64,000 nt of DNA from an uncultured Bacteroidales bacterium (GTDB lineage Bacteria; Bacteroidota; Bacteroidia; Bacteroidales; Paludibacteraceae), in NCBI GenBank assembly GCA_902798965.1, contig CADBYS010000013.1:1-64000 (forward strand), in the 5' to 3' direction. The notes below the pieces were generated by a model. That model was not told the origin of the DNA, ran no database searches, and saw only the letters and a program-made list of their open reading frames with translations. The position numbers were made by a program, and so were the translations under genes. The stretch's first letter is position 1. Every line of letters starts with the position of its first letter. Shown here piece by piece: positions 25,437-34,003 of this stretch.

Positions 25437-27362
25437 ATGAAAAAATTTTTATCACTCTGCGCAGCTTTTGTTTGCGCATGCACAATGTCTGCCGGTGTAG
25501 TTACTTTCTTGCCGGCTGATTTTGCCAATCAAGGTACAGCTAATACTGGTAGTCCTGTATCGTTGACCAAGAACGATGTAACGGTAGCTTGTTCCAAGGC
25601 TTATGGCGCATCGGAGTCTCTCCGCTGCTACAAGAACTCGCAACTCACCATCAGTTCAACATCTACCATTCAGAAGATTAACTTCGAGTTCGCCGCAGCG
25701 GATAAGACCGGTGGTTTGGATGCAGAAATCGTTGTAAATGCATTGTCATGGCAAGTTGATACGCTTCCTTCGCAGGCTCGTCTGTCGAAGATTGCTGTAA
25801 CCATCGATGCTGAGGTTATTCAGGTGCCTGTTGACACGATCACTGTTTCGCAAGCCTTGGCTCGCTTGGCTGATCCTGAGGGCAACAAAGGTGAGTGCTA
25901 TGTGAAAGGTAAAGTGCTGAGCATCATTACTTCGAACGTAGAAACCTATGGAAATATTTCCTATTGGATGGCTGATACAGAGAACCCCACAGACTCTCTG
26001 CAAGCTTATCGCATGAAAGGTGCTGACAATACAGCTTATCCCAACGCTGCTGCTATTGAATTCGTTGAGGGTGACGAGATCCTCGTTTACGCAGCAGGTT
26101 TGGCTATGTACCATAACAACAATACTAACCAGGATATCCCCGAGTTGAACACCGGTTACTATGTACGCACCATCCGTGGCGCTGATATCGTTAACATCGA
26201 TTGGAGTGTAGGTAACGCTTATCGCTCGACAGGTAAGTGGGCTCTCGAAATCGAGAAGGTTGCTGGTCAGGCTGCCAATGTGCTTCGTCTTGAGTTCAGT
26301 AGCGATAAAGAGACCTCCATTGCCGGTTATCACACTTTGGAGACAGGTTCGGCTATTACTCTTGAAGGTACGAATACTGCTGTCACCGGTTCGGTTAAGC
26401 TCACATTCAAAGAGGTTAACACGAATGGTCTGAATGTATATACTGTTTTGGCTTCAGCAGTTGCCGGCGAAAAAGCTTATCGCTTGAGCAAAGACATTGA
26501 GTTCTACGCTTCGAATGCCGATGGTGACGAGATAGTTCTGATCGGTGACCGTCCCTTCGTTCCGAAGGATGGCGATACCATCACTTGCGCACAAGCTCGC
26601 GAATATACTCTCTCGCTCGGTTCCGGCGAAAGTTCTACGGCTACGGTAACCGTTCGCGGATTCGTTACCGACATGTTCGACAATGGCGTAACCTTCTGGA
26701 TGGATGACAAGCAAGGTTCGGAGAAGACCATTGAGGCTTACTCGTGCACAATGCCTGCAGGCGTAAGTGTAATAAATGGTACAGAGGTATTTGTAACCGG
26801 TAAACTCAAAAACTATGGTGGTACTACTCCCGAGATCGATCACGGTGCAGTTACCGTTATCAGCGGTGCTGGTGAACTGACCATCATCTCTGTAAACGTT
26901 TCTGAGGCTGTGGCTGCTTGTCAGGCTCTGGAGCAGAACAAAGTTTCTGCTGAGACCTACGCTATCACCGGCTACATCACGGAAATTGCTTATGAGTATA
27001 GCGCGGAGTATGGCAACATCTCATTCTGGATGAGCGACAACCTCAACGACAACGGTCAGGTATTCCAGGCTTATCGTGCTAAATGTGAGGCATCGATCGC
27101 AGATAAACTCGTGCCGGGTGCAAAGGTGAAAGTTACCGATAAACTCAAACATTTCCACCAGGATGCTACCGAAGGTGAAAATCCCAAACCCGAACGTACG
27201 GTTTATGAGACCAACGGTGGTGGTACGGTTGAACTTATCGCAGGTGCCGGCGTTGAGGATATCTTTACAAACGCTCCCGCCGTTAAGGTTCTGGAGAACG
27301 GTCAGATCTACATCATCCGTGGTGGTGTACGCTACAACCTCCAAGGCCAAATAGCCGAGTAA
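25437..27362 (+). CDS. Secreted protein with OB-fold-like repeats and a short C-terminal tag
   Basis: 641 residues with a cleavable signal peptide (MKKFLSLCAAFVCACTMSAG). Three similar segments (about 135-250, 375-480 and 485-600) share the pattern ..AL..L..G.....V.G.I........GNISFWM.D......QAYR, which looks like the OB-fold-type repeats seen in Bacteroidota surface proteins and nuclease accessory domains. A beta-sandwich-like segment lies before the first and between the first two. The end carries the tag ENGQIYIIRGGVRYNLQG, seen on four other secreted proteins here. No catalytic residues were recognised, so function is unknown; binding of a ligand at the cell surface is plausible. It has its own promoter (25310-25340) and a strong terminator right after the stop, so it is monocistronic. 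Confidence 0.75.
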   Translation: MKKFLSLCAAFVCACTMSAGVVTFLPADFANQGTANTGSPVSLTKNDVTVACSKAYGASESLRCYKNSQLTISSTSTIQKINFEFAAADKTGGLDAEIVVNALSWQVDTLPSQARLSKIAVTIDAEVIQVPVDTITVSQALARLADPEGNKGECYVKGKVLSIITSNVETYGNISYWMADTENPTDSLQAYRMKGADNTAYPNAAAIEFVEGDEILVYAAGLAMYHNNNTNQDIPELNTGYYVRTIRGADIVNIDWSVGNAYRSTGKWALEIEKVAGQAANVLRLEFSSDKETSIAGYHTLETGSAITLEGTNTAVTGSVKLTFKEVNTNGLNVYTVLASAVAGEKAYRLSKDIEFYASNADGDEIVLIGDRPFVPKDGDTITCAQAREYTLSLGSGESSTATVTVRGFVTDMFDNGVTFWMDDKQGSEKTIEAYSCTMPAGVSVINGTEVFVTGKLKNYGGTTPEIDHGAVTVISGAGELTIISVNVSEAVAACQALEQNKVSAETYAITGYITEIAYEYSAEYGNISFWMSDNLNDNGQVFQAYRAKCEASIADKLVPGAKVKVTDKLKHFHQDATEGENPKPERTVYETNGGGTVELIAGAGVEDIFTNAPAVKVLENGQIYIIRGGVRYNLQGQIAE

Positions 27363-27388
27363 GCATATCAACTATGCAAAATAAAACA

Positions 27389-27416
27389 AAAAAGCCGCCT
27401 TCGGGTGGCTTTTTTG
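27389..27416 (+). terminator. Rho-independent terminator
   Basis: A-run, stem AGCCGCC/GGGTGGCT with a TTC(G) loop, then TTTTTT, 27 bp after the preceding stop. The A and T runs make it bidirectional in appearance. Confidence 0.9.
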
Positions 27417-27424
27417 CTGTAATA

Positions 27425-27456
27425 TTTGTAAATTTCAAAAATTATTCGTATCTTTG
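27425..27456 (+). promoter_or_regulatory. Promoter of thrS with a long leader
   Basis: TTTG 27425-27428 and TATCTTTG 27449-27456 are 20 bp apart. The predicted leader to ATG 27644 is about 185 nt. It has an AT-rich first part (GGATAATTTTGGGTAATTTTTGAC) and a region with CAGTTGTGAGCG..GGACATAAACA near the start codon. Autogenous control by ThrRS is known in other bacteria, but no conserved operator could be recognised here. Confidence 0.65.
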
Positions 27457-27643
27457 CAATCCCAATATAATTTTGGATAATTTTGGGTAATTTTTGACCG
27501 AAAAGTTCATTGTAATTAGTTTAATTCGCTTAATTCGTGAACAGAAAAGAAATCATTGACAGAAATCACAACTAACAACATATTTCGTCTTGGCAGGCAG
27601 TTGTGAGCGTGCCGGACATAAACATTTGTACGTTTATAACAAT

Positions 27644-29608
27644 ATGGTAAAAATCACTTTCCCCGACAATTCTGTTCGGGAGTTCCAAGACGGTATCACC
27701 CCGTATGAGGTAGCCGCAAGTATCTCTTCACGTCTCGCGCAAGACATCCTTTGCGCAAGTATCAAATCCCTTGAACCCGAAGCTGAGTGGACTATCGTCG
27801 AGCTCAATCACCCCATACAGGCGGATGCATGTATTCGTCTGCACAAGTGGGACGACTCCGAGGCAAAGCACGCCTTCTGGCACACGTCCTCCCACCTTAT
27901 GGCGGAAGCCCTGCAAGAGCTCTACCCGGGCATCCAGTTCGGTATAGGTCCGGCTATAGAGAACGGATTCTATTACGATGTTCTCCCCGCCGAAGGACAG
28001 GTGATCAAAGAGAGCGACTTCCCCCAGATCGAGGCGAAGGTTGCCGAGCTCCGCGCAAAGAAAGAGCAGCTCGTCAAGTCGTCCATCGCCAAAGCCGACG
28101 CACTCAAAGCCTTCGGCGACAAGGGTCAGTCCTACAAGTGCGAACTCATCAGCGAACTTGAGGACGGACACATCTCCACCTACACCCAGGGAAACTTCAC
28201 CGACCTGTGCAAAGGCCCGCACCTCGTCAGTACCGAGCCTATCAAGGCATTCAAGGTGCTCAGCTGCGCTGCCGCCTATTGGCGTGGTGACGCTTCGCGT
28301 CCGATGATGACACGTATCTACGGTATCTCCTTCCCCAAGAAAGCCATGCTCGATGAGTACCTGGCGCTGCTCGAGGAAGCCAAGAAACGTGACCACCGCA
28401 AGATCGGCAAAGAGATGGAGCTTTTCATGTTCAGCGACATGATCGGCAAAGGTCTGCCGGTTTGGCTGCCGAAGGGTACTGCCCTGCGTCTGCGCCTCGA
28501 GGATTTCCTCAAGCGCATCCAGAAGCGCTACGGCTACCAGCAGGTTATCACCCCGCATATCGGCTCCAAGCAGCTCTACGTCACCTCAGGCCACTGGGAT
28601 CACTATGGCAAGGACTCCTTCCAGCCTATCACCACGCCCGAGGAAGGCGAGGTATATATGCTCAAGCCGATGAACTGCCCGCACCACTGTATGATCTTCA
28701 AGAATCAGCCGCGCTCCTACAAGGAACTTCCGTTCCGCTGCGCCGAGTTCGGTACGGTATATCGCTACGAGCAGTCGGGTGAGCTCCACGGCCTCACGCG
28801 CGTGCGTTCCTTTACTCAGGATGACGCACATATCTTCTGCCGCCCCGACCAGGTGAAGGACGAGTTCATTCGCGTAATGGAGATCATCGAGATCATCTTC
28901 AAGGCACTCGACTTCCAAAACTTCGAGGCACAGATCAGTCTGCGTGACCCCAAGAACACCACGAAGTACGTCGGCTCCGACGAGGTGTGGGAGAAAGCCG
29001 AGCAAGCCATCATCGAAGCCTGCAAGGAGAAAAACCTCCCTGCACGCGTCGAGTACGGCGAGGCTGCGTTCTATGGCCCGAAACTCGACTTCATGGTTAA
29101 GGATGCCATCGGTCGCCGCTGGCAGCTCGGTACCATCCAGGTGGACTACAACCTGCCCGAACGTTTCGGACTCGAATATGTAGGCGAGGACAACCAGAAG
29201 CATCGCCCCGTAATGATCCACCGCGCACCGTTCGGCTCCATGGAGCGCTTCGTAGCCGTGCTCATCGAGCACACTGCCGGTAAGTTCCCGCTCTGGCTCA
29301 CGCCCGACCAGTGCATCGTGCTGCCTATCTCCGAGAAGAGCAACGAGTACGCTCATAAGGTTCAGGAGATCCTCGAGGCACAGGAGGTTCGTACCCTGGT
29401 TGACGACCGCAACGAGAAACTTGGCCGTAAGATCCGCGACAACGAGATGAAACATATTCCGTTCATGCTCGTTGTGGGCGAGAAGGAAGCCGAGCAAGGC
29501 CTCGTCAGCGTTCGCGTACAAGGCGCTGAGGACAAGGGTCAGATGACCATTCAGGAGTTCGCCGACCTCGTCAAGTCCACCGTTGCCGCACAGATGGCTG
29601 CCTACTAA
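27644..29608 (+). CDS. thrS: Threonyl-tRNA synthetase
   Basis: 654 residues; charges tRNA-Thr. ATG 27644 gives the canonical start [14 protein letters not shown]; a frame from 27590 adds 18 non-family residues. The TGS domain is at about 1-62. The editing domain ([12 protein letters not shown].. [13 protein letters not shown], later SAD Cys region) is at about 65-240. The class II catalytic core follows ([37 protein letters not shown], and motif 3 [11 protein letters not shown]). The anticodon-binding domain is at about 550-654 ([16 protein letters not shown]). Length is normal. In many Bacteroidales thrS is followed by infC-rpmI-rplT; here it is followed by a glycosyltransferase gene instead. 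Confidence 0.98.
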   Translation: MVKITFPDNSVREFQDGITPYEVAASISSRLAQDILCASIKSLEPEAEWTIVELNHPIQADACIRLHKWDDSEAKHAFWHTSSHLMAEALQELYPGIQFGIGPAIENGFYYDVLPAEGQVIKESDFPQIEAKVAELRAKKEQLVKSSIAKADALKAFGDKGQSYKCELISELEDGHISTYTQGNFTDLCKGPHLVSTEPIKAFKVLSCAAAYWRGDASRPMMTRIYGISFPKKAMLDEYLALLEEAKKRDHRKIGKEMELFMFSDMIGKGLPVWLPKGTALRLRLEDFLKRIQKRYGYQQVITPHIGSKQLYVTSGHWDHYGKDSFQPITTPEEGEVYMLKPMNCPHHCMIFKNQPRSYKELPFRCAEFGTVYRYEQSGELHGLTRVRSFTQDDAHIFCRPDQVKDEFIRVMEIIEIIFKALDFQNFEAQISLRDPKNTTKYVGSDEVWEKAEQAIIEACKEKNLPARVEYGEAAFYGPKLDFMVKDAIGRRWQLGTIQVDYNLPERFGLEYVGEDNQKHRPVMIHRAPFGSMERFVAVLIEHTAGKFPLWLTPDQCIVLPISEKSNEYAHKVQEILEAQEVRTLVDDRNEKLGRKIRDNEMKHIPFMLVVGEKEAEQGLVSVRVQGAEDKGQMTIQEFADLVKSTVAAQMAAY

Positions 29609-29623
29609 GATAGCAATACGAAG

Positions 29624-30481
29624 GTGAGACCTACGTACTCCATTATCATCCCGCATCACGGCTCAAACGAAATGCTTGAGTCGGGATTGCGGTCGATACC
29701 CGCGCGCGAAGATATACAGGTGCTGGTCATCGATGATACGGAGGGTAGGGGTGCGGGTTATGCCCGCAATATCGGTCTCGACCGCGCGCAGGGCAAGTGG
29801 CTGCTGTTCATGGACGATGACGACAACTTCACCCCCGAAGCCTTCCCGGCCTTCGATCGCTTTGCCGACTCCGATTACGATCTCATCTATTTCTATTCCA
29901 CCAGCCGTTTCACGGATACAGGCCAACCCGCCGACCGCCACACGCATCTTTCCCGCTTGCTCGATAACTACCGCCGCCAGCCCTCCGAAGTTACCGAAGG
30001 CTGGCTGCGCTACAACTACAACGAGCCCTGCGCGAAAATGATTCGCCGGTCGATAGTGGTGGATAACGCTATCCGCTTCGAGAACACGCGCTGGGGCAAC
30101 GATGTGCATTTCTCTACGGCGGTAGGCTTCTATGCCCGCACCATTGCCGTGGATTCTGCCGTTGTGTATAGCATCAATGTTGTGTACGGCAGTTTGGTAC
30201 ATCAGCATAACCTCGAGGCACGGCGTTGCCGCTACGAGGTTATTCTGCGCAACAATCAGTACTTGCGCTCGCTCGGCAAACCCGAGTTCCAGGTGTCGGT
30301 CATGTATTCCCTGAGGCGTGCGCTGCGTTACGGCCCGAAGGCGTTCATCGAATTTATCCGCCTGGGCAGGCAGTATGGTCAGGACTTCACCATCGGTTGG
30401 CGCACCTGGCTCACCAGCGCCTGGCGAACCCTTCGCCACGGCGATTACCGCGGACGCGAACGATACATCAGCCATGACTAA
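29624..30481 (+). CDS. Family 2 glycosyltransferase
   Basis: 285 residues, starting at GTG 29624, 15 bp after thrS. A GT-A fold is seen from the N-terminal YSIIIPHHGSNEMLESGLRS, the VLVIDDTEGRGAGYARNIGL segment and the metal-binding acidic run LLFMDDDDNFTP (about residues 63-74). The C-terminal part (about 200-285) is basic with amphipathic segments and may hold an acceptor site or membrane contact. It transfers a sugar from a nucleotide donor to a surface glycan; donor and acceptor are unknown. Its stop overlaps the start of the next gene by 8 bp. Confidence 0.85.
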   Translation: MRPTYSIIIPHHGSNEMLESGLRSIPAREDIQVLVIDDTEGRGAGYARNIGLDRAQGKWLLFMDDDDNFTPEAFPAFDRFADSDYDLIYFYSTSRFTDTGQPADRHTHLSRLLDNYRRQPSEVTEGWLRYNYNEPCAKMIRRSIVVDNAIRFENTRWGNDVHFSTAVGFYARTIAVDSAVVYSINVVYGSLVHQHNLEARRCRYEVILRNNQYLRSLGKPEFQVSVMYSLRRALRYGPKAFIEFIRLGRQYGQDFTIGWRTWLTSAWRTLRHGDYRGRERYISHD

Positions 30482-31298
30482 CCGGTTCGTCAGATATCAG
30501 CAGGCCTTGCTTTGGCAGGGCGATACCACGCCTACCGAAGCCATGGCGCGACAAGCCTTGCGCGATCAGGGTGGGTTGTTCGCCCGCTGGACATCGCATC
30601 ACGACTGCCCGCAGCCTACTGCCTGGTGGTACTGCGTCAAGGAGCAGTTCACGCCGCTCGACAGTTACTCCGCCAAGCAGCGCTACCGTATACGCCGCGG
30701 ATTGCAGAATTGCCGCATCCTACCGCTCACTACCGAGCAGCTCCAACCCTACCACGAGGCGATCTACAGCCTGCTGTGTGAGAGTTTTGCCGACTATCCG
30801 GCGAGTTATCGCCCCAACTATACCCGCAGCGACTTCCTCAAGCAACTCGAGCAGATGAAGGCGAACCATGCGGATTGTTTCCTGGCATTCACGGCGGACA
30901 ACGAGCTTTGTGCTTTCTGCTATTGCGAGGTGGTGGACGACGTAGCATGGCTGCGGCAGGTCAAGGTGCCCACACGCCTCTTGCCTACCGAGGTCAATGC
31001 CGCTCTGGCATTCACCGTCACTCGCTTCTACCTCGAGCAACAGCGCGTGCGCTATATTTGCGACGGCGAGCGCAATATCCGCCATGCTACAGGTTATCAG
31101 GATTTTCTGGTGCGCGTCATCGGTTTCCGCTACGCATATTGCCGGCTGCACGTGGTTTATGCCGCGTGGCTCAAGCCGCTCGTCAGCGTCCTCTATCCCT
31201 TCCGCTCGCTCTTCGAGCGCTTGGGACAACGCAGCAAACTCTGCTTTAACATCAGCAGCCTGCTGCAACAACATACCATTGTCAAAAGTTTTTATTGA
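30474..31298 (+). CDS. GNAT/FemAB-like protein of unknown substrate
   Basis: About 274 residues from ATG 30474, a start chosen because the previous gene ends at 30481 and the upstream in-frame extension belongs to that gene's other frame. The N-terminal half has the pattern SYSAKQRYRIRRGLQNC followed by a helix-rich part. The C-terminal half (LAFTADNELCAFCYCEV..WLRQVKVP) has the strand order of a GNAT-type acyltransferase. Similar proteins are found in Bacteroidales surface-glycan clusters, and coupling to the GT2 gene supports a role in modifying a glycan. No clear acyl-CoA loop can be pointed to, so the name is tentative. Confidence 0.6.
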   Translation: MTNRFVRYQQALLWQGDTTPTEAMARQALRDQGGLFARWTSHHDCPQPTAWWYCVKEQFTPLDSYSAKQRYRIRRGLQNCRILPLTTEQLQPYHEAIYSLLCESFADYPASYRPNYTRSDFLKQLEQMKANHADCFLAFTADNELCAFCYCEVVDDVAWLRQVKVPTRLLPTEVNAALAFTVTRFYLEQQRVRYICDGERNIRHATGYQDFLVRVIGFRYAYCRLHVVYAAWLKPLVSVLYPFRSLFERLGQRSKLCFNISSLLQQHTIVKSFY

Positions 31299-31304
31299 TT
31301 CAGT

Positions 31305-32795
31305 ATGATAACATTTCTTATAGCACTTGTAGTGCTTGTCATTGGTTTTGTGCTGTATGGCACATTTGTGGAGAAGGTGTTCGGCATCGACCCCAAAGCC
31401 GAAACACCCGCCATCACCAAGAACGACGGTGTGGACTTCGTGCCGATGTCCGGATGGCGTATCTTCCTCGTTCAGTTCCTCAATATCGCGGGTCTCGGAC
31501 CTATCTTCGGTGCCATCATGGGTATCTTTTTCGGCCCGTCGGCGTTCCTGTGGATCGTGTTCGGTACGATCTTCGCCGGTGGTGTGCACGACTACCTGAG
31601 CGGTATGCTCTCGCTTCGAAAAGGCGGTGTTTCTCTGCCCGAGATCGTCGGCAGTGAGTTAGGTTCGGGTGTGCGCGTGTTCATGCGCGTGCTTTCGCTC
31701 GTCTTGCTGCTGTTGCTTACCACCACCTTCCTCAGTGGTCCCGCTACCTTGCTCCAGGGGCTTGCTCCGTTGCACGCAATGCCTTTCCAGGGACGCTCGC
31801 TGCCTATCATATGGGTGCTGATCATCTTCGCCTACTATGCCTTGGCTACGGTGCTGCCTGTTGATAAACTCATCGGCCGTTTCTATCCTATCTTCGGTGG
31901 TATGCTGCTGTTCATGGGTGTGGGCATCATGATCGTGATGCTCGGTTGGCACGGCTCGGAGATGCCCGAACTCACCGATGGCCTCTACAACCGCAAAGCC
32001 GACGGTCTGCCTATCTTCCCGATGATGTTCGTCAGCATCGCCTGCGGCGCTATATCGGGCTTCCACGGCACGCAGTCGCCTATCATGTCCCGCTGCCTGA
32101 CCAACGAACGCCAAGGCCGCTGGATCTTCTACGGCGCAATGGTTGCCGAAGGTATCCTCGCGCTTATCTGGGCTGCGGCTGCCGGCACGTTCTTTGCCGA
32201 CCCCGAACAGGGCTTGTACGGCATTGATGGCCTCCAGGCGTTTGCTGCACAGCACAAAGGGGAGAACATCGCTGCCCTGATCGTTGATGTCGTTTCCCGC
32301 TCATGGCTGGGTAGGGTAGGTGGCATTCTTGCTATCATCGGTGTGATTGCTGCGCCTATCACCTCGGGCGACACCGCGCTGCGCTCCGCACGACTCATCG
32401 TAGCCGACTTCCTCCATATCGACCAGAAACCCCGCATGAAGCGTCTCATGATCGCTTTCCCGCTCTTCCTCTGCGTGTTCGGAATGGTGTTTGTCAACTT
32501 CGATATCGTTTGGCGTTACTTCTCCTGGACGAATCAGACGCTTGCCGTCTTCACCCTCTGGGCAGGTACGGTTTGGCTGTACAAGAACGGCGCTCGCAAG
32601 TACGGATATCTGATTGCATTGATTCCCGCGCTGTTCATGACCATGGTTAGCTCCAGTTATATCCTCATTGCTCCCGAAGGATTGCACCTGCCCGAAGCCT
32701 ATCGCTGGATAGGTTATCTTGTGGCTACAGTCATCACCGTTTCCCTGCTCTGTGGATTTATCGTTTGGACAAAAAAGTCTGCGCAAGCAAAGTAA
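31305..32795 (+). CDS. cstA: Carbon starvation protein A (CstA-family transporter)
   Basis: 496 residues, a multi-pass inner-membrane protein. The family start (LVIGFVLYGTFVEKVFGID) is followed by the conserved loop TPAITKNDGVDFVPM, then FLNIAGLGPIFGAI, FAGGVHDYLSGM and GAISGFHGTQSPIMSRCL, all typical of CstA. About 12-13 hydrophobic segments can be read. CstA proteins take up pyruvate or peptides during carbon limitation. This is the short form of about 500 residues usual in Bacteroidota, without the long C-terminus of E. coli CstA (about 700). It starts 6 bp after the previous gene. Its stop codon lies inside the -7 box of the next gene. Confidence 0.93.
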   Translation: MITFLIALVVLVIGFVLYGTFVEKVFGIDPKAETPAITKNDGVDFVPMSGWRIFLVQFLNIAGLGPIFGAIMGIFFGPSAFLWIVFGTIFAGGVHDYLSGMLSLRKGGVSLPEIVGSELGSGVRVFMRVLSLVLLLLLTTTFLSGPATLLQGLAPLHAMPFQGRSLPIIWVLIIFAYYALATVLPVDKLIGRFYPIFGGMLLFMGVGIMIVMLGWHGSEMPELTDGLYNRKADGLPIFPMMFVSIACGAISGFHGTQSPIMSRCLTNERQGRWIFYGAMVAEGILALIWAAAAGTFFADPEQGLYGIDGLQAFAAQHKGENIAALIVDVVSRSWLGRVGGILAIIGVIAAPITSGDTALRSARLIVADFLHIDQKPRMKRLMIAFPLFLCVFGMVFVNFDIVWRYFSWTNQTLAVFTLWAGTVWLYKNGARKYGYLIALIPALFMTMVSSSYILIAPEGLHLPEAYRWIGYLVATVITVSLLCGFIVWTKKSAQAK

Positions 32796-32800
32796 CTTTG
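32793..32800 (+). promoter_or_regulatory. Possible -7 box overlapping the cstA stop codon
   Basis: TAACTTTG at 32793-32800 includes the TAA stop of cstA. ATG 32810 follows after 9 bp, which would give a nearly leaderless mRNA. A TTTG is present at 32764-32767, but the spacing (25 bp) is longer than usual, so this is tentative. Confidence 0.4.
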
Positions 32801-32809
32801 CGTGCTGAA

Positions 32810-33952
32810 ATGAGAAACTCCATCTTCTATATAGTTCTGGCAAGCCTGCTTCTGGCAGGCTGCCGTCATGATGAGCCTGTTCTGCCGCCCGAAGAGGAAA
32901 AGCACGGCGATACCTTGCGTACCTCTGTTGTCGGGATGTATCTGCTCAACGAGGGCAACATGGGTTCCAACAAATCCACGCTCGACTATTACGATTACCA
33001 AACGGCCACCTACCGCCGTAACATCTACGCCGAGGCGAACCCCACGGTGGCTAAGGAACTTGGTGACGTGGGCAATGATCTGCAGATATACGGCAGCCGA
33101 CTTTATGCCGTTATCAACTGCTCGAACAAGATAGAGGTAATGGATGCACGCACGTGCAAGCGAATTGGTCAAGTGGATATCCCCAACTGCCGGTACATAA
33201 CCTTCCAGGGGCAATATGCCTATGTCACTTCCTATGCAGGTCCGGTGTCGGTTGACGCCTCGCACGCGCAGATAGGTTATGTGGCGCGCATCGATACCGC
33301 TACGCTGCAGATCATCGACCGGTGTCTGGTCGGCTACCAGCCCGATGGACTGGCGATAGTGGGCAATAAGATGTACGTGGCGAATTCCGGCGGTTATATG
33401 GTTCCGAACTACGAGAACACGCTGAGCGTGATTGACTTGACCACCTTCACGGAGACCGGTCGCATACCTGTGGCGATCAATCTGCATCAGGTGCGTAAGG
33501 ATAGTCATGACCGGCTGTGGGTCACCTCGCGGGGCGATTATTTCAATACCCCTTCGCGGCTGTACTGTGTGGATACAAGTACGGATCAGGTCATCGACTC
33601 GGTGATGGTGCCCGTGTCGGATATCGATATAGTCGGCGACTCACTGTATCTGTGCGCCACGGAGTGGAGTTATGTCACCATGCGCGATTCCGTCACCTAT
33701 GGCATAGTGGATGTTGTCACACGCCGGATGGTCAACGACCATTTCGTGACGGATGGCACGGCGGCTGATATCACCAAGCCCTACTGCATCAAGGTGCATC
33801 CTATTACGCGTGACGTATATATCACTGATGCCAAGAACTACGTCACGCCCGGCATGTTACACTGCTACAGCCCGCAAGGCCAACTGCAATGGTCGGTGCG
33901 CACCGGCGATATCCCTGCGCATATCGCCTTCCTGTATTTGTTCACGAATTAA
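32810..33952 (+). CDS. YncE-like beta-propeller surface lipoprotein (BtuG/DUF5074-like)
   Basis: 380 residues from ATG 32810, chosen because it gives a clean lipoprotein signal peptide (FYIVLASLLLAGC). The rest is a seven-bladed-type propeller: repeated GDSLYLC, NKMYVANSGG and LWVTSRGD strands, with the start GMYLLNEGNMGSN and GDVGNDLQIYG. These are hallmarks of the DUF5074/YncE group that includes BtuG, the Bacteroides surface protein that captures vitamin B12. No BtuB receptor is in the window, so B12 binding is only one possibility. The nearby orphan FecE/BtuD-like ATPase is too far away to count as evidence. The 3' end converges with the minus-strand gene at 34004. Confidence 0.75.
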   Translation: MRNSIFYIVLASLLLAGCRHDEPVLPPEEEKHGDTLRTSVVGMYLLNEGNMGSNKSTLDYYDYQTATYRRNIYAEANPTVAKELGDVGNDLQIYGSRLYAVINCSNKIEVMDARTCKRIGQVDIPNCRYITFQGQYAYVTSYAGPVSVDASHAQIGYVARIDTATLQIIDRCLVGYQPDGLAIVGNKMYVANSGGYMVPNYENTLSVIDLTTFTETGRIPVAINLHQVRKDSHDRLWVTSRGDYFNTPSRLYCVDTSTDQVIDSVMVPVSDIDIVGDSLYLCATEWSYVTMRDSVTYGIVDVVTRRMVNDHFVTDGTAADITKPYCIKVHPITRDVYITDAKNYVTPGMLHCYSPQGQLQWSVRTGDIPAHIAFLYLFTN

Positions 33953-34003
33953 GCGAAATAATCGTTCGAGTGAAACGAGATAAGAATTAAACGAACGCAT
34001 CGA

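Noticed and set aside
27457-27643. T-box or other riboswitch in the thrS leader
   Set aside because: No T-box sequence, specifier hairpin or anti-terminator could be found, and T-boxes are not typical of this phylum.
33953-34003. Gap between convergent genes as a member of the 23-bp repeat family
   Set aside because: It shares only GAGTGAAACGA with the inverted part at 42420 and lacks the AGACC unit.
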